A stretch of 64,000 bases of DNA from positions 23,825 to 87,824 of the forward strand of contig NZ_JAKGAK010000014.1 in the NCBI RefSeq assembly GCF_023061185.1. Direction: 5' to 3'. Positions within the stretch are counted from its first letter, which is position 1, and every line of letters starts with the position of its first letter. Positions 18,565 to 28,373 of the stretch are shown piece after piece. This stretch comes from Chromohalobacter beijerinckii. Its GTDB lineage: Bacteria > Pseudomonadota > Gammaproteobacteria > Pseudomonadales > Halomonadaceae. Under the pieces are notes generated by a model. The model ran no database searches, was not told where the DNA came from, and saw only the letters and a list, made by a program, of their open reading frames with translations. The translations under genes and the position numbers were made by a program.

Positions 18565-20765
18565 TCTTCTTCATGTGATGCCTGGTGAGCGCCCGCCTCC
18601 TGTGATTCCTGACGCCGAGACACCAGTGAAGTCTCTTGACGCTGCGCTGAATGTGACGTCGCCTGCTTGTCGCCACTGGTACTTGCGGAGGCCTGCGGCT
18701 TGGCGAGACTCGCCGAATTCTTGTTGCGACGCACCGTTTCAACACCACTGCCGGCGAGGCGGAAGACAGCCACGGAGCGCGACAGCTCGTTGACGCTTGA
18801 CTCGAGATCGGCAGCCACCGAGGCCGTTTGCTGTACGCGATGAGCGTTCTGCTGGGTGACATCGTCCATCTGCGTGATGGCCTGATTGATCTGTTCGATA
18901 CCGCTGCTCTGCTCGTCGGACGCCGCAGTGATCTCGTTCATGATGTCGTTGACACGCGTGACAGAGTTGACCACCTCCTCGATGCTGCCCTCGGCCTTGC
19001 GTACCAGATCGGTACCGCCTTCGACTTCCTTCGTGGAGTTGTCGATCAGCTCGCGAATTTCCTTCGATGCTTGGGCGCTACGGCTCGCCAGGTTACGGAC
19101 CTCGCCAGCGACGACGGCGAAGCCACGCCCCTGCTCACCCGCACGGGCTGCTTCGACTGAAGCGTTCAAGGCTAGGATATTGGTCTGAAAGGCAATCGAG
19201 TCGATCATCCCGACGATATCGGCTACCTGATGAGAGCTGTCGCGGATACGCCCCATGGTACTGACCACCTGCCCCATGACCTCGCCGCTCTGCCGCACCG
19301 TCTCGCTCGCCGTGCTCGAGAGCTGGCTAGCCTGACGCGCGTTGTCGGCATTCTGCTTCACGGTGGCGGTCATTTCTTCCATGCTTGAGGCCGTCTGGGC
19401 AAGCGATGCGGCTTGCTGCTCGGTCCGCGAGGACAGGTCTTCGTTGCCTTCGGCAATGTTGCGGGTCGCCGGTGTCACCACGCCCACGTTTTCGTTGACT
19501 TCCTTGACGATATTGCCAAGGCTGCGACGCATGGTATCCAGCGCACGGGTGAGGCGACCGATTTCATCTTGCTTGCCGCCTTTGAGACTGGCGCCGAGGT
19601 TACCGGCTGCGATCTGTAGTGAGAAATCCAGGGCCTCGCGCACCGGGCGCAGCGTCGAGCGCACCGTGATGATCCCTAGCACCACCAGCATGAGCAGCCC
19701 GAAGATGAAGACACCCGCCTGCCACAGCAGCATATCGTGCTGTGTCTCGGCCGCTTCTTTGGCCATGCTCATGGCATCGTTGCGCTTTTCGTCGACCAGG
19801 CTATTGAGCTGCTCGCTAACCTGATCGCGTTCGCCTTCCAACACATCGTTGTAAGCCACATAGGCTTCATAGAAGTCGCCGGCATTCAGAGTATCCAACA
19901 CTACCCGCAGCCCATCGTCCAGATAACGCTGGACGGAAGCATCGAAGCTTTCTGCGGCATCACTGTGATTGGCGGGACGGCCGTCGTAATACGCGCTCCA
20001 GGTTTCGGAAAGCCGGGTCATCAGTGCTTCGGCCTCGGCCGTTACCGCTTCCATGTCACCCGACATCGGGTTGCTCACGGGCTTATCGACCAGGTTTCGA
20101 CCGCTGGACATCAGCTGATCGATTTTCTGCAAGCGGGCAACGTCTTCCAGGCCTTGCTCTGAGTGTGCCTGCAACTTGTCACCGGCGCGCTGCAAGCTGA
20201 CCATGGACAGGACACTGCTGACCGCTAGCATCAGCACCGCCGCGACGATCATGGTCACCAGCCGGCCCTTGAAGGTATTGAACTTGAGACCCTTGAGACG
20301 CGCCAAGACACCGGTATGCTGAATCTGGCCATGGTCGAGCTTGACCCCACGACGTTTGCCCGCTGACATGGCCGCATAGGCGCGCTCCGCATCGGCACGG
20401 GCCTTGGCAGTGGGTTTGACGCGCACCGAGGTATAGCCAACGATCTCGCCGCCTTCGAAAATCGGCGTCACGGTGGCATGCACCCAGTAGAAGTCACCAT
20501 TCTTGCAACGGTTCTTAATCACCCCGCTCCAGATCTCTCCCTTCTTCAGAGTGACCCAAAAGTTTTCGAACGCCGGCGGCGGCATGTCCGGATGACGTAC
20601 GAGATTGTGTGGCGCCCCCACGAGCTCTTCATAGCTAAAGCCGCTGATCTCGACGAAAGCCGGATTCGCGTAGGTGACGACCCCTTTCAAATTGGTGCGG
20701 GACAACAGGTAATCTTCATCCGCGAGCTCATGCTCGCGCTGAGTAACGGGCTGGTTATTGCGCAT
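18549..20765 (-). CDS. Aer-like PAS chemoreceptor with an added periplasmic domain
   Basis: A 738-residue receptor. Residues 8-118 form a PAS domain very close to E. coli Aer, including [11 protein letters not shown] with Arg57, His58 and Asp60 at the Aer FAD-pocket positions and the block [23 protein letters not shown]. Unlike Aer, two distinct membrane segments (about 168-190 and 347-367) enclose a helical, likely periplasmic region of about 155 residues. HAMP and a full signalling domain follow, ending EEWESF, an xWxxF CheR-docking tail that Aer lacks. It likely senses redox state, perhaps along with a periplasmic cue. It lies between cheW and cheR, where enterobacteria have tar/tap. Confidence 0.9.
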   Translation of the reverse strand: MRNNQPVTQREHELADEDYLLSRTNLKGVVTYANPAFVEISGFSYEELVGAPHNLVRHPDMPPPAFENFWVTLKKGEIWSGVIKNRCKNGDFYWVHATVTPIFEGGEIVGYTSVRVKPTAKARADAERAYAAMSAGKRRGVKLDHGQIQHTGVLARLKGLKFNTFKGRLVTMIVAAVLMLAVSSVLSMVSLQRAGDKLQAHSEQGLEDVARLQKIDQLMSSGRNLVDKPVSNPMSGDMEAVTAEAEALMTRLSETWSAYYDGRPANHSDAAESFDASVQRYLDDGLRVVLDTLNAGDFYEAYVAYNDVLEGERDQVSEQLNSLVDEKRNDAMSMAKEAAETQHDMLLWQAGVFIFGLLMLVVLGIITVRSTLRPVREALDFSLQIAAGNLGASLKGGKQDEIGRLTRALDTMRRSLGNIVKEVNENVGVVTPATRNIAEGNEDLSSRTEQQAASLAQTASSMEEMTATVKQNADNARQASQLSSTASETVRQSGEVMGQVVSTMGRIRDSSHQVADIVGMIDSIAFQTNILALNASVEAARAGEQGRGFAVVAGEVRNLASRSAQASKEIRELIDNSTKEVEGGTDLVRKAEGSIEEVVNSVTRVNDIMNEITAASDEQSSGIEQINQAITQMDDVTQQNAHRVQQTASVAADLESSVNELSRSVAVFRLAGSGVETVRRNKNSASLAKPQASASTSGDKQATSHSAQRQETSLVSRRQESQEAGAHQASHEEEWESF

Positions 20766-20834
20766 GATACGGTTCCCTGGTGTTCGTTTTTATTGGTTGG
20801 CGTTGGCGTTTTCTCGTGACGCCTCGCGACAGCG

Positions 20835-21329
20835 TTATTGTGCTTGTTGCTCGACCAATGCCATTTCCTCGCTGGTCAGCAGTTTCTCGATATCGACGAT
20901 GACCAGCATGCGGTCCTCAAGACTGCCCAGGCCGCTGAGATAATCGGCGGATAACGTCTCACCGAACTCGGGCGCAGGCTTGATCTGGTCGGAGGTAAGC
21001 GTCATGACATCGGATACCCCATCAACCACGATGCCCACGATCCGGTCGGCGACGTTGACCACGATCACCACGGTCTGTCCTTCGTATTCGATCTTGTCGA
21101 GATGAAACTTGATGCGCAGGTCGACGATCGGCACGATCACGCCGCGCAGATTGGTTACGCCCTTGATGAAGTCGGGGGCATTGGCGATACGCGTTACGTT
21201 TTCATAGCCACGGATTTCCTGAACTTTCAGGATATCGACGGCGTATTCCTCGCTACCCAGCGAGAACACCAGGTATTCCTGACTTTGCGTATCGATAGCC
21301 GCTTCGGCGGCTTGGGTCATATCACTCAT
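20835..21329 (-). CDS. cheW: CheW, chemotaxis coupling protein
   Basis: A 164-residue SH3-like adaptor (E. coli 167). Family blocks visible are [54 protein letters not shown] and VVDGVSDVM. It links receptors to CheA in signalling arrays. The start overlaps the cheA stop by 8 bases; the downstream receptor gene follows after 69 bases. Confidence 0.98.
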   Translation of the reverse strand: MSDMTQAAEAAIDTQSQEYLVFSLGSEEYAVDILKVQEIRGYENVTRIANAPDFIKGVTNLRGVIVPIVDLRIKFHLDKIEYEGQTVVIVVNVADRIVGIVVDGVSDVMTLTSDQIKPAPEFGETLSADYLSGLGSLEDRMLVIVDIEKLLTSEEMALVEQQAQ

Positions 21330-23496
21330 GAACTACGTCCTCCTGGCGTGATGCGGTTAGTTCAGCGTGCCTGGGAGCGTTGGCACGCTGACAGTGCAAG
21401 CGGTTGACATCGGCGACGTCGAGGATCAGCGCCACGCTGCCATCCCCCAGAATCGTCGCGGCGGAAATGGCCGGCACCTTGCGATAGTTGGTTTCGAGGT
21501 TCTTGACCACCACTTGTTGCTGACCGACGAGATCGTCGACCAACAAGGCATAGCGCCGCCCCTCGGCCTGCAGGATGACCGCAATGGATTGGGTCGGATC
21601 CTGCTCGGAGCCGTCTATGTTCAGGATGTCGTGCAAGGCGATCAGCGGTAGGTACTCGTCGCGTACCTTGAGCAACTTGTCGTTGCCCGCCATCGAGTAG
21701 ATATCATCGTTGCTGGGCTGTAGTGACTCGAGCACTGCAGAAAGCGGCAAGATGAAGATCTCCGATCCGCTCTTGATCGACATGCCATCGAGAATGGCCA
21801 GGGTCAGCGGCAATACCACGCGGGTCGTGGTGCCTTTCCCAGGCCAAGACTGAATCTCGACGTGGCCGCCCATGGCCTGGATATTGCGCTTGACGACATC
21901 CATGCCCACGCCACGACCGGAGACGTCGCTGACCTGATCGGCGGTCGAAAATCCCGCCGCGAAGATAAGCTGCCAAACCTCGTCGTCGCTCATGCTATCG
22001 GAAACGGTCAGCCCGTTATGGGCCGCCTTGGCGAGGATCTTGTCGCGGTTGAGACCGCCGCCATCGTCCTTCACTTCGATGAGGATGTTGCCACCCTGGT
22101 GTTGGGCGGAAAGCGTCAGCGTGCCGGTGCGCGGTTTGCCGGCGGCCTCACGCGCATCAGGCATCTCGATGCCATGGTCGAGGCTATTGCGCACGAGGTG
22201 CGTCAAAGGATCGATGATGCGCTCGGTCAGGCTCTTGTCGAGCTCGGTGGACTTGCCCTCAGTGACCAGCTCGATGTCCTTGCCCAGCTTGCCGGTAAGA
22301 TCGCGCACCAAGCGAGGAAAGCGACTGAACACGTAGTCCATCGGCACCATGCGGATCGACATCACCGACTCCTGCAAGTCACGCGCGTTGCGCTGTAGCA
22401 GGTTCATGCCATTGACCAGCGGCCCATGCGCGGCCACGTCGAGTTCACTGGCGGTTTGATCGAGCATGGACTGGGTAATGATCAGCTCACCGACGAGGTT
22501 GATGATCTGATCGACCTTTTCCACCGGCACGCGAATCGTCGCCGATTCCCCGCCCGCCTTTTTCTTGGCACCGCCGCCCTTGTTTCCTGGCGCCGCATTC
22601 GCAGGTTTATCATCGGCCGCTGCCTGGGCTGGTGCTTTTTCTGCGGGAGCCTTCACCTGCTCGGCAGGGGGCGCCTCGGATGCCGGTGCATCGCCCTGCG
22701 ACACGGCAGGCACCGAGGCAGCCTCGGCCTGCGTCGTCTCGGTCGGTGCGGCGATCGCAGCGATGTCTAGTTGCTCAGGCTCGACGATGAAGCACATCAC
22801 GGCTTCGATATCGTCGCGGCTGGAGGCACTTTCCAGCACCACCTCATAACGTGCGGCATCACCGTGCTGCTCTTTCACGGCGCCCAGATTCCCGAGTTCC
22901 TCGACGAGAAGTTCACGGTCCTTGTCGGAAACGTTCAAGAGCACGACGCGGAGCCAGCCAGTATCGGCCTCGGCGGCCTGAGCTTCATGCGCTTGATCCT
23001 CCGACGCGTCCTCACCAACCGTATTCCCGGCAGTCAGGCCTTCGGTTTCATCCGCCGCCCGCTCGGGGGGCGCGATATCGGCCTCGGGCTCGCTGCCCAC
23101 GCCATGTCCCAGCTCATCCAGCGCTAGCTGTTTCAGCGTCTGACAAATACGGGCATAGGCTTCCGGATCCGGTTCGGCGCCATTGCGGTAGGCATCAAGC
23201 TGGTCGTGAAGCATATCCTTGGTTTCCAGAAAGAGGTCGACGATGTCCGTGCGTAAGGTAAGCTCGCCCTGCCTGGCATAATCCAGCAGGTTTTCGAGCA
23301 TGTGCGTGGTTTCTTGCAGCACGCTGAATCCGAAGGTGCCCGCGCCACCCTTGATCGAATGCGCGGCACGAAAAATGGCGTTGAGTTGCTCCGGATCCGG
23401 CTCGTCGAGATCCAGCTCGAGCAGGTGGCGCTCCATGTCGCCCAGTAGCTCTTCGGCCTCTTCGAAAAAGGTCTCGTAGAATTCTGTTATATCCAT
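21322..23496 (-). CDS. cheA: CheA, chemotaxis histidine kinase
   Basis: A 724-residue kinase, longer than E. coli CheA (654). The Hpt domain carries phosphorylated His46 ([15 protein letters not shown]). A response-regulator-binding region and a long Ala/Glu/Pro-rich linker follow, then the dimerisation helices and ATPase domain (N box [15 protein letters not shown]1 [33 protein letters not shown]) and a C-terminal CheW-like domain. It phosphorylates CheY and CheB under receptor control. The extra length is mainly in the linker (about residues 150-330). The gap to motB is 24 bases. Confidence 0.97.
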   Translation of the reverse strand: MDITEFYETFFEEAEELLGDMERHLLELDLDEPDPEQLNAIFRAAHSIKGGAGTFGFSVLQETTHMLENLLDYARQGELTLRTDIVDLFLETKDMLHDQLDAYRNGAEPDPEAYARICQTLKQLALDELGHGVGSEPEADIAPPERAADETEGLTAGNTVGEDASEDQAHEAQAAEADTGWLRVVLLNVSDKDRELLVEELGNLGAVKEQHGDAARYEVVLESASSRDDIEAVMCFIVEPEQLDIAAIAAPTETTQAEAASVPAVSQGDAPASEAPPAEQVKAPAEKAPAQAAADDKPANAAPGNKGGGAKKKAGGESATIRVPVEKVDQIINLVGELIITQSMLDQTASELDVAAHGPLVNGMNLLQRNARDLQESVMSIRMVPMDYVFSRFPRLVRDLTGKLGKDIELVTEGKSTELDKSLTERIIDPLTHLVRNSLDHGIEMPDAREAAGKPRTGTLTLSAQHQGGNILIEVKDDGGGLNRDKILAKAAHNGLTVSDSMSDDEVWQLIFAAGFSTADQVSDVSGRGVGMDVVKRNIQAMGGHVEIQSWPGKGTTTRVVLPLTLAILDGMSIKSGSEIFILPLSAVLESLQPSNDDIYSMAGNDKLLKVRDEYLPLIALHDILNIDGSEQDPTQSIAVILQAEGRRYALLVDDLVGQQQVVVKNLETNYRKVPAISAATILGDGSVALILDVADVNRLHCQRANAPRHAELTASRQEDVVHE

Positions 23497-23520
23497 GCTC
23501 GTTCCACGTGATCGTGATCG

Positions 23521-24516
23521 TTAGGGCGATGACTGATCTTGCCCTTCACCGCCACCAGTGGTGCGTTCATACACTTTCGGGAGTGCGTTACGCATTAATG
23601 AGTCGGCGCCCTGCGTCGGCGACAATCCATCTCGCCGCGTATCATCCATGCCGCCGAGTATCGTCTCGGGGTTCGCCGCGCCGGCCTCGCCCTGATCGCG
23701 GATCTGCTCGGCGGCGTGCTCCGACAACACGACGATGCTTATACGCCGATTGACCGCATCACTGGGCTGTGTCCCCTCGAGATTGACGCGTGACCCCATC
23801 CCTGCAACGCGCAGTAGCTTGCCGGAATCAAGCCCGGCAGCGACCAGGGTACGACGCGACGCGTTGGCACGGTCGGCAGAAAGCTCCCAGTTGCTATACC
23901 CAGCTTCCCCACCGGCGTAACGCAGGTCATCCGTATGCCCGGTGAGGCTAATCGCATTGGGGACCGTATTGAGCTCCGGCGCCAAAGCCTGCAAGAGATC
24001 ACGCATATAAGGTGCGAGCCGGGCACTGCCCAACTCGAACATGGGTCGCTTGTCAGTATCGACGAGTTGAATACGCAGGCCCTCGGGAATGAAGTCTGTT
24101 CTCAACTGCGAGCTCATCTGACGCAGGTTCGGATCTTCGCGAACCTGGCGTTCCAAACGGTTGCGAAGCACCCTCAGACGGCGCATCTCGTCACTGGGCC
24201 GGGATTGCTGGCGAATGTCCAGGCGCCGCTCTTCGCCTTCAGAGAAAGTGGGGTCCGCTCCGCCACCGGGGATCGCGCTGGTACTTGCTGTCGACTTGTC
24301 GCCGCCTGTCATTGCCACCGCCAAGGGCGTGCGGAAATACTCGGCGATATGGTTGAGCTCGTTTTTAGGTACCATCGACAAAATCCAGAGCACCAGAAAG
24401 AGCGCCATCAATGCGGTCATGAAATCGGCGTAGGCAATCTTCCAATTACCGCCATGATGTCCCTTGCTGACCACTTTCTTGCGTTTGACGATGATCGGGC
24501 GACGCTCGCTGCTCAT
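23521..24516 (-). CDS. motB: MotB, flagellar stator protein
   Basis: A 331-residue protein (E. coli 308). One membrane helix (residues 28-50) contains the ion-binding aspartate Asp31 in YADFMTALMALFLVLWIL. A plug/linker follows, then an OmpA-like peptidoglycan-binding domain with ISLTGHTDDLRYAG and ELSADRANASRRTLVAAG. It anchors the stator to the cell wall. The sequence groups with H+-type MotAB by name and context; whether H+ or Na+ is used in this halophile cannot be read reliably. It lies two bases after motA. Confidence 0.97.
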   Translation of the reverse strand: MSSERRPIIVKRKKVVSKGHHGGNWKIAYADFMTALMALFLVLWILSMVPKNELNHIAEYFRTPLAVAMTGGDKSTASTSAIPGGGADPTFSEGEERRLDIRQQSRPSDEMRRLRVLRNRLERQVREDPNLRQMSSQLRTDFIPEGLRIQLVDTDKRPMFELGSARLAPYMRDLLQALAPELNTVPNAISLTGHTDDLRYAGGEAGYSNWELSADRANASRRTLVAAGLDSGKLLRVAGMGSRVNLEGTQPSDAVNRRISIVVLSEHAAEQIRDQGEAGAANPETILGGMDDTRRDGLSPTQGADSLMRNALPKVYERTTGGGEGQDQSSP

Positions 24517-24518
24517 GC

Positions 24519-25400
24519 TTATCCCGTCCCGGTGCCGCGCGTGGCACTACCCTCGGCTCGAACGTGCTCCTCGAGCTCGGTAAACGAGGGGCGTTCGGCA
24601 ATGAACAGTGCCTTACGCCCGAACTCTACCGCCAACTGCGGCGCCATGCCGTTGAGACTTGCCATGAGTGTCACGCGGACGCACTGCAACATCTTGATCG
24701 CTTCGGTGACTTGCAACTGCAAACGTTGCGAAACGGGAAGCACGAACCCGTACGCGAGCAAGATCCCCAGGAAAGTCCCCACCAGCGCCTGGGCGATCAT
24801 TTGCCCCATCGCTGCGGCGCCTTGATCGGCCGCGCCCAGAGCATGTACCACACCCATGACGGCTGCCACGATGCCGAACGCAGGCAAGCCATCGCCAACA
24901 CTGTGCAAGGTATGCACGGGGATTTCCGCTTCGTGCTGAAAGGTGTCGATCTCGTGCTCCATGAGCGTATCGATCTCAAAGGGATCCATATTGCCGCTCA
25001 CCATCAGGCGCAAGTAGTCAGTGATAAACGCCATGATCAAAGGGTCATTGGAGATCTTCGGATAGTCCGCAAAAATCGCACTATCCTCAGGGGCATCGAT
25101 GTCGCGCTCGATGGCCAGCATGCCGTCTCGCCGAGCCTTGGCCAGCAAGCGGTACTGTAATGCCATCAGCTCCATGTACATCGTCTTGTTGTACTTATTG
25201 GTACGTCTGAGCTTCGAGAATGTCCGTAGGGTAGCCTTGATCGCCTTGCCATTATTGGCGGCGATGAAGGCGCCTACGGCGGCACCGACGATCATGAGAA
25301 TTTCGGATGGCTGGAACAGCGCACCGAAGTGGCCCCCGACGAGGGTATAACCGCCCCCGACCGATGCGATAACAACCAAATAGCCGATTAGAATCAACAC
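24519..25400 (-). CDS. motA: MotA, flagellar stator protein
   Basis: A 293-residue protein (E. coli 295) with four membrane helices: MLILIGYLVVIASVGGGYTLVGG at the N-terminus, GALFQPSEILMIVGAAVGAFIAAN, and two later helices including GLPAFGIVAAVMGVVHALG, which holds the conserved prolines. The cytosolic loop (about 60-165) carries the charged residues that interact with FliG. The start is GTG at 25400, giving the same N-terminal sequence as other MotA proteins, preceded by AGGAG at 25411-25415 on the minus strand. A candidate sigma-28 promoter lies about 45 bases upstream. Confidence 0.97.
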   Translation of the reverse strand: MLILIGYLVVIASVGGGYTLVGGHFGALFQPSEILMIVGAAVGAFIAANNGKAIKATLRTFSKLRRTNKYNKTMYMELMALQYRLLAKARRDGMLAIERDIDAPEDSAIFADYPKISNDPLIMAFITDYLRLMVSGNMDPFEIDTLMEHEIDTFQHEAEIPVHTLHSVGDGLPAFGIVAAVMGVVHALGAADQGAAAMGQMIAQALVGTFLGILLAYGFVLPVSQRLQLQVTEAIKMLQCVRVTLMASLNGMAPQLAVEFGRKALFIAERPSFTELEEHVRAEGSATRGTGTG

Positions 25401-25445
25401 AGCAGAAAGCTCCTAGCGGCATGCATGACTGGCCCGTTGATATCT

Positions 25446-25472
25446 CTATCGGCAGGAAGCGACACGCCTTGA
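25446..25472 (-). promoter_or_regulatory. Candidate sigma-28 promoter of motA
   Basis: On the minus strand, TCAAGGCG - 11 bases - GCCGATAG. The -10 agrees with FliA consensus in 7 of 8 positions, the -35 core TAAAG in 4 of 5, and spacing is exact. It sits in the 156-base gap between flhC and motA, the place of the known sigma-28 promoter of the enterobacterial mot operon. Confidence 0.65.
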
Positions 25473-25556
25473 ATGAAAAAACGCAGAAATGCGCGTATCG
25501 CTTCCCGGTTTCGGTCGTTACCCCGGCAATCGCGACGACACTAGAGACGAAAACGC

Positions 25557-26168
25557 CTATCTAGCGACGAGACGTCGCGCTGTCATACCATCCGCCTCAG
25601 AAGCCGACACAGGCTGAGGACGCGGGACTGTCACCCGCTCTTCGGCCTGACGTTTCTTGCGTGTCTTGCCGGCGCGCGAAGGCGGCTGACAAATACCGCA
25701 CACGAAGTCGCGATCGGGACTGTACGCGTGCGCGACGAACTGGCCACCGCAACTGGTACAGGCCGATAGCTGCATCATGCCGCTTTCGAAGAAGCGAATG
25801 AGCGTCCAGGCGCGCGTCAACCCCAGCACTGGCTCACCTTCTTCAAGGCTGACTTGCTCTAGATAAAGCTTGAAAGCCTTGACGAAGGCCGACATTCGCT
25901 CGCAACCGCAGTCTTCGAGAAGACTCCAGTAAATGTTGTAAAACAACGAGGAGTGGATGTTCGGCATCCAGGTAATGAACCAGTCAGTCGAAAACGGCAG
26001 CATGCCCTTGGGGGGCGACATGCCACGCACTTCTTTATAGAGCTTGATCAAGCGCCCACGACTCAAATCCGTCTCGGTCTCGAGCACCTGCAGGCGTGCC
26101 CCTAGATCGATCAATTCGATGGCGAGCTGCACCTGCAGCATTTCGCCCACTAGACTTTTCTCGCTCAC
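25557..26168 (-). CDS. flhC: FlhC, flagellar master regulator subunit
   Basis: A 203-residue protein (E. coli 192), strongly similar across its length: [63 protein letters not shown]. The four zinc cysteines are present in CTSCGGQF and [10 protein letters not shown]. With FlhD it forms the activator of class II flagellar promoters. The GTG start at 26168 follows a GAGGAG ribosome site and aligns with the E. coli N-terminus; the frame continues upstream but that part overlaps flhD. The gap to the flhD stop is 11 bases. A basic Lys/Arg-rich C-terminal tail is longer than in E. coli. Confidence 0.96.
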   Translation of the reverse strand: MSEKSLVGEMLQVQLAIELIDLGARLQVLETETDLSRGRLIKLYKEVRGMSPPKGMLPFSTDWFITWMPNIHSSLFYNIYWSLLEDCGCERMSAFVKAFKLYLEQVSLEEGEPVLGLTRAWTLIRFFESGMMQLSACTSCGGQFVAHAYSPDRDFVCGICQPPSRAGKTRKKRQAEERVTVPRPQPVSASEADGMTARRLVAR

Positions 26169-26179
26169 GACGATACTCC

Positions 26180-26509
26180 TCAGTTCGAAGAGACGGACGG
26201 GCACTCGTTATGTGCGCTCGCCATCAACAGGGCAGCATGCGTCTGCCCCAACCCCTGCTCCCGCTGATTGTGGGTCAGCTTGCGCAGTTGCTCCGGCTCG
26301 TCATAGCAGAGCCGGCAGAGCAGTTGATTCGTTCGCGCGAGTTGTGTCAGTTGCTTGATCGACAAGGAAGCGATGAGATCCGCCATTTCGTCGTCCATCT
26401 TGAGACGAAAGAGCGCGGTGGTGCGATCTTCGCTGATCATGCGCTGCGTAAGCAGCAGGTAGGACAGGTTGATATCTTGGATATCATCCAGAAGGCTATC
26501 GGTTTCCAT
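26180..26509 (-). CDS. flhD: FlhD, flagellar master regulator subunit
   Basis: A 109-residue protein (E. coli 116-119). The core [36 protein letters not shown] matches the FlhD N-terminal helices, followed by [26 protein letters not shown]. FlhD pairs with FlhC (FlhD4C2) to activate class II flagellar operons. ATG 26509 is chosen because it aligns with the family start and has AGGGA just upstream; an in-frame extension of 47 residues to 26650 has low complexity unlike FlhD. FlhDC control is typical of peritrichous enterobacteria and beta-proteobacteria. Confidence 0.95.
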   Translation of the reverse strand: METDSLLDDIQDINLSYLLLTQRMISEDRTTALFRLKMDDEMADLIASLSIKQLTQLARTNQLLCRLCYDEPEQLRKLTHNQREQGLGQTHAALLMASAHNECPSVSSN

Positions 26510-26851
26510 ATAAATCCCTGCGTACGACGTTATTGTGGCGAAGGAGGCTTCTACGGCCTCTCTTCGATGAGCCAGTTTTTTGCTTTTTTCGGCTGACTCG
26601 GTACTTACTGTCGCATCATTTTGAGACGTTTCTATGAAAAGATTCAACATCTCCTACATGGAAACCAACAAAAACTTACAAAAAAAGAATGAGGTTACTC
26701 ACCCATTAGTACGGCATCGACCCTGCTCAAGGGGCGGTAATACGCGAACGGCAAGGGTTGCCGGTGAATTGAAGGCCCGCCACAGCAAGTTAATTATTAA
26801 CAAGCTATGTAATACGGGGTGCGTCAATAAACCGCATCCCTTCGTCGCAAT
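26510..26851 (-). promoter_or_regulatory. flhDC upstream regulatory region
   Basis: This is a 342-base non-coding stretch before flhD, the longest in the flagellar block and more AT-rich than its surroundings. It contains the 13-bp palindrome GTTAATTATTAAC at 26789-26801, an A-rich run around 26670-26690 and, near the end of the preceding gene (26818-26843), an imperfect hairpin GGGATGCG/CGCACCCC without a clear T-run. I see no reliable -10/-35 pair. The region probably integrates several regulators, as known for flhDC elsewhere, but none can be named from sequence. Confidence 0.5.
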
Positions 26852-27160
26852 TCAACGACGTGCGGACGTTTCTGACTCGGTATTCAAGCTTGCCTCTTCA
26901 CGCTCCAGGTCATAGACCCAGGCCAGCAGTTCGGCAATGACTTGATACAGCATGGGCGGGATTTGAGAATCCAGATCGACCTGCATCAAAAGTGCCACCA
27001 ACTCGGGGGCATCATGCACGAAAATGCCATCATTCTTGGCCGTCGAGACAATACGTTCAGCCAGGTCACCGTACCCCTTGGCCACCACCACAGGCGCCGC
27101 CGAGGTATCTTGATAGGCTAACGCAACGGCGCGTCGCCTTTCGTCGGACGTATCATTCAT
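26852..27160 (-). CDS. Small FlhB C-terminal-domain-like protein
   Basis: A 102-residue protein covering only the part of FlhB after the autocleavage site: RRRAVALAYQDTSAAPVVVAKGYGDLAERIVSTAKNDGIFVHDAPELVALLMQVDLDSQIPPMLYQVIAELLAWVYDLER. It aligns with the C-terminal half of the window's own FlhB cytosolic domain (VAKGSDMVATRIRELGEAHGVPLLEAPPLARAL). It lacks membrane helices and the NPTH motif. Such proteins (FlhX/YlqH type, EscU-family) have been reported to substitute for the cleaved FlhB fragment in other bacteria. ATG 27160 follows GAGGAG; it overlaps fliK by 8 bases, so the two are coupled. Confidence 0.85.
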   Translation of the reverse strand: MNDTSDERRRAVALAYQDTSAAPVVVAKGYGDLAERIVSTAKNDGIFVHDAPELVALLMQVDLDSQIPPMLYQVIAELLAWVYDLEREEASLNTESETSARR

Positions 27161-28373
27161 GACGCTCCTCACTTGGGTCGTTGTCAGGCGTACGATGCAC
27201 GTCGATCACTGCCTGTACCCCTAGGGCATCCAGGCGCTCATGCAACGCCGACGCCTGTTCAGAAAGGCGCTCCAACGCCGTCCCTTCAGGCGCCGAAATC
27301 GACAACGAGGCCTGTTCGGCACGCAGCGTCATGGCGATATGCACATCACCGAGATGCGGCAAGGAAATATTCATCTCACTATGCCAGGGCGATGCGTCAT
27401 GCCCCGGCGATTGCTCCTGCCCGTCGGCATCTTGACCGTCGCCTCCCGACCATTGCTGTAGGGTCATGGCTAGCATGATGCCCGGCCACAGCATGCCTTC
27501 CCAACGTAGTGTCGGCGTCACCAACATCTCCAGTTGATGGCGGACGACAGACTGCAAGGTATCGCTTTGATCCGTACCGATTTGCTGCAAGGCCGAGCTC
27601 GCCAGGGCATGGCGCTGTTCGCTCCCCAGCATCTCCCCACGCGCCGACAGCACTTCAGGAGAAGCGCCTTGCTGAGCGAGCAAGGGCGCCTCGGCGAAAC
27701 GATTGACAGCGGTCGCGGGGCGCAAGGAAGTCAACGTGACCGGTGATGCCATCTCAGCCATAGCCGCACGTGAAGCGGGCGGTCCCGCGTCCCCCATACG
27801 CGCCGCATGAGGCGTTTCGGCCGTGGCAAGACCGGCTGCCGCCGACATACGCGGCGCCAACGCCATCTGCGGTTCGCGCGCCAACGCAGCCGTCGACCAT
27901 TCGCCCTTCAGCCAACGCGCCAGATGCGACTCGTAGAACACGCCACTTTGTTGAATATTTTGCTGTAACTGAGACGCTAGAAGCCTCGGCGACGCCTCTC
28001 CCTCCTGGAGTAACGGCTGCGGAGAGGTAATCGATGACGGCGGCGCGGGAAAACGCGCCAGCACATCGGCAATGGTGCGCGCGGCGGTACTGAAATGCGT
28101 CGTGGATGAACCGGGCGTCGTCGCCGTATGCTCTCCCGCCTTGCCTGAAGACACGCCAGATTCGAGAAGCGCCGAGGCACGCGCCGAGATGAACTCGGCT
28201 TGTGAGGAGCCTCGCTGCTGAAAACCGCCGCCTTCACGGGTCAATGATTCGACGGCATTACTAGAGAGCACAGGCTTGACCGGTGCGGGCAGGTCGCTCG
28301 TTCGAGGCGCGTCGATACGCTGTCCCAGCACCTGATGGAGCAGCGTGTCGATAATGGGCGTGATGCTACTCAC
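27153..28373 (-). CDS. fliK: FliK-like flagellar hook-length control protein
   Basis: A 406-residue protein. Most of it is Ala/Ser/Gln/Pro-rich and probably disordered, with a short conserved stretch QSGVFYESHLARWLKGEW near residue 140. The C-terminal 90 residues (ISLPHLGDVHIAMTLRAEQASLSISAPEGTALERLSEQASALHERLDALGVQ) form the Flg_hook domain of FliK. FliK is secreted, measures hook length and triggers the FlhB switch; its pairing with an FlhB C-terminal-like gene fits this. A second, canonical fliK may exist elsewhere in the genome, so the symbol is provisional. It overlaps fliT at its start by 4 bases. Confidence 0.75.
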   Translation of the reverse strand: MSSITPIIDTLLHQVLGQRIDAPRTSDLPAPVKPVLSSNAVESLTREGGGFQQRGSSQAEFISARASALLESGVSSGKAGEHTATTPGSSTTHFSTAARTIADVLARFPAPPSSITSPQPLLQEGEASPRLLASQLQQNIQQSGVFYESHLARWLKGEWSTAALAREPQMALAPRMSAAAGLATAETPHAARMGDAGPPASRAAMAEMASPVTLTSLRPATAVNRFAEAPLLAQQGASPEVLSARGEMLGSEQRHALASSALQQIGTDQSDTLQSVVRHQLEMLVTPTLRWEGMLWPGIMLAMTLQQWSGGDGQDADGQEQSPGHDASPWHSEMNISLPHLGDVHIAMTLRAEQASLSISAPEGTALERLSEQASALHERLDALGVQAVIDVHRTPDNDPSEERHE

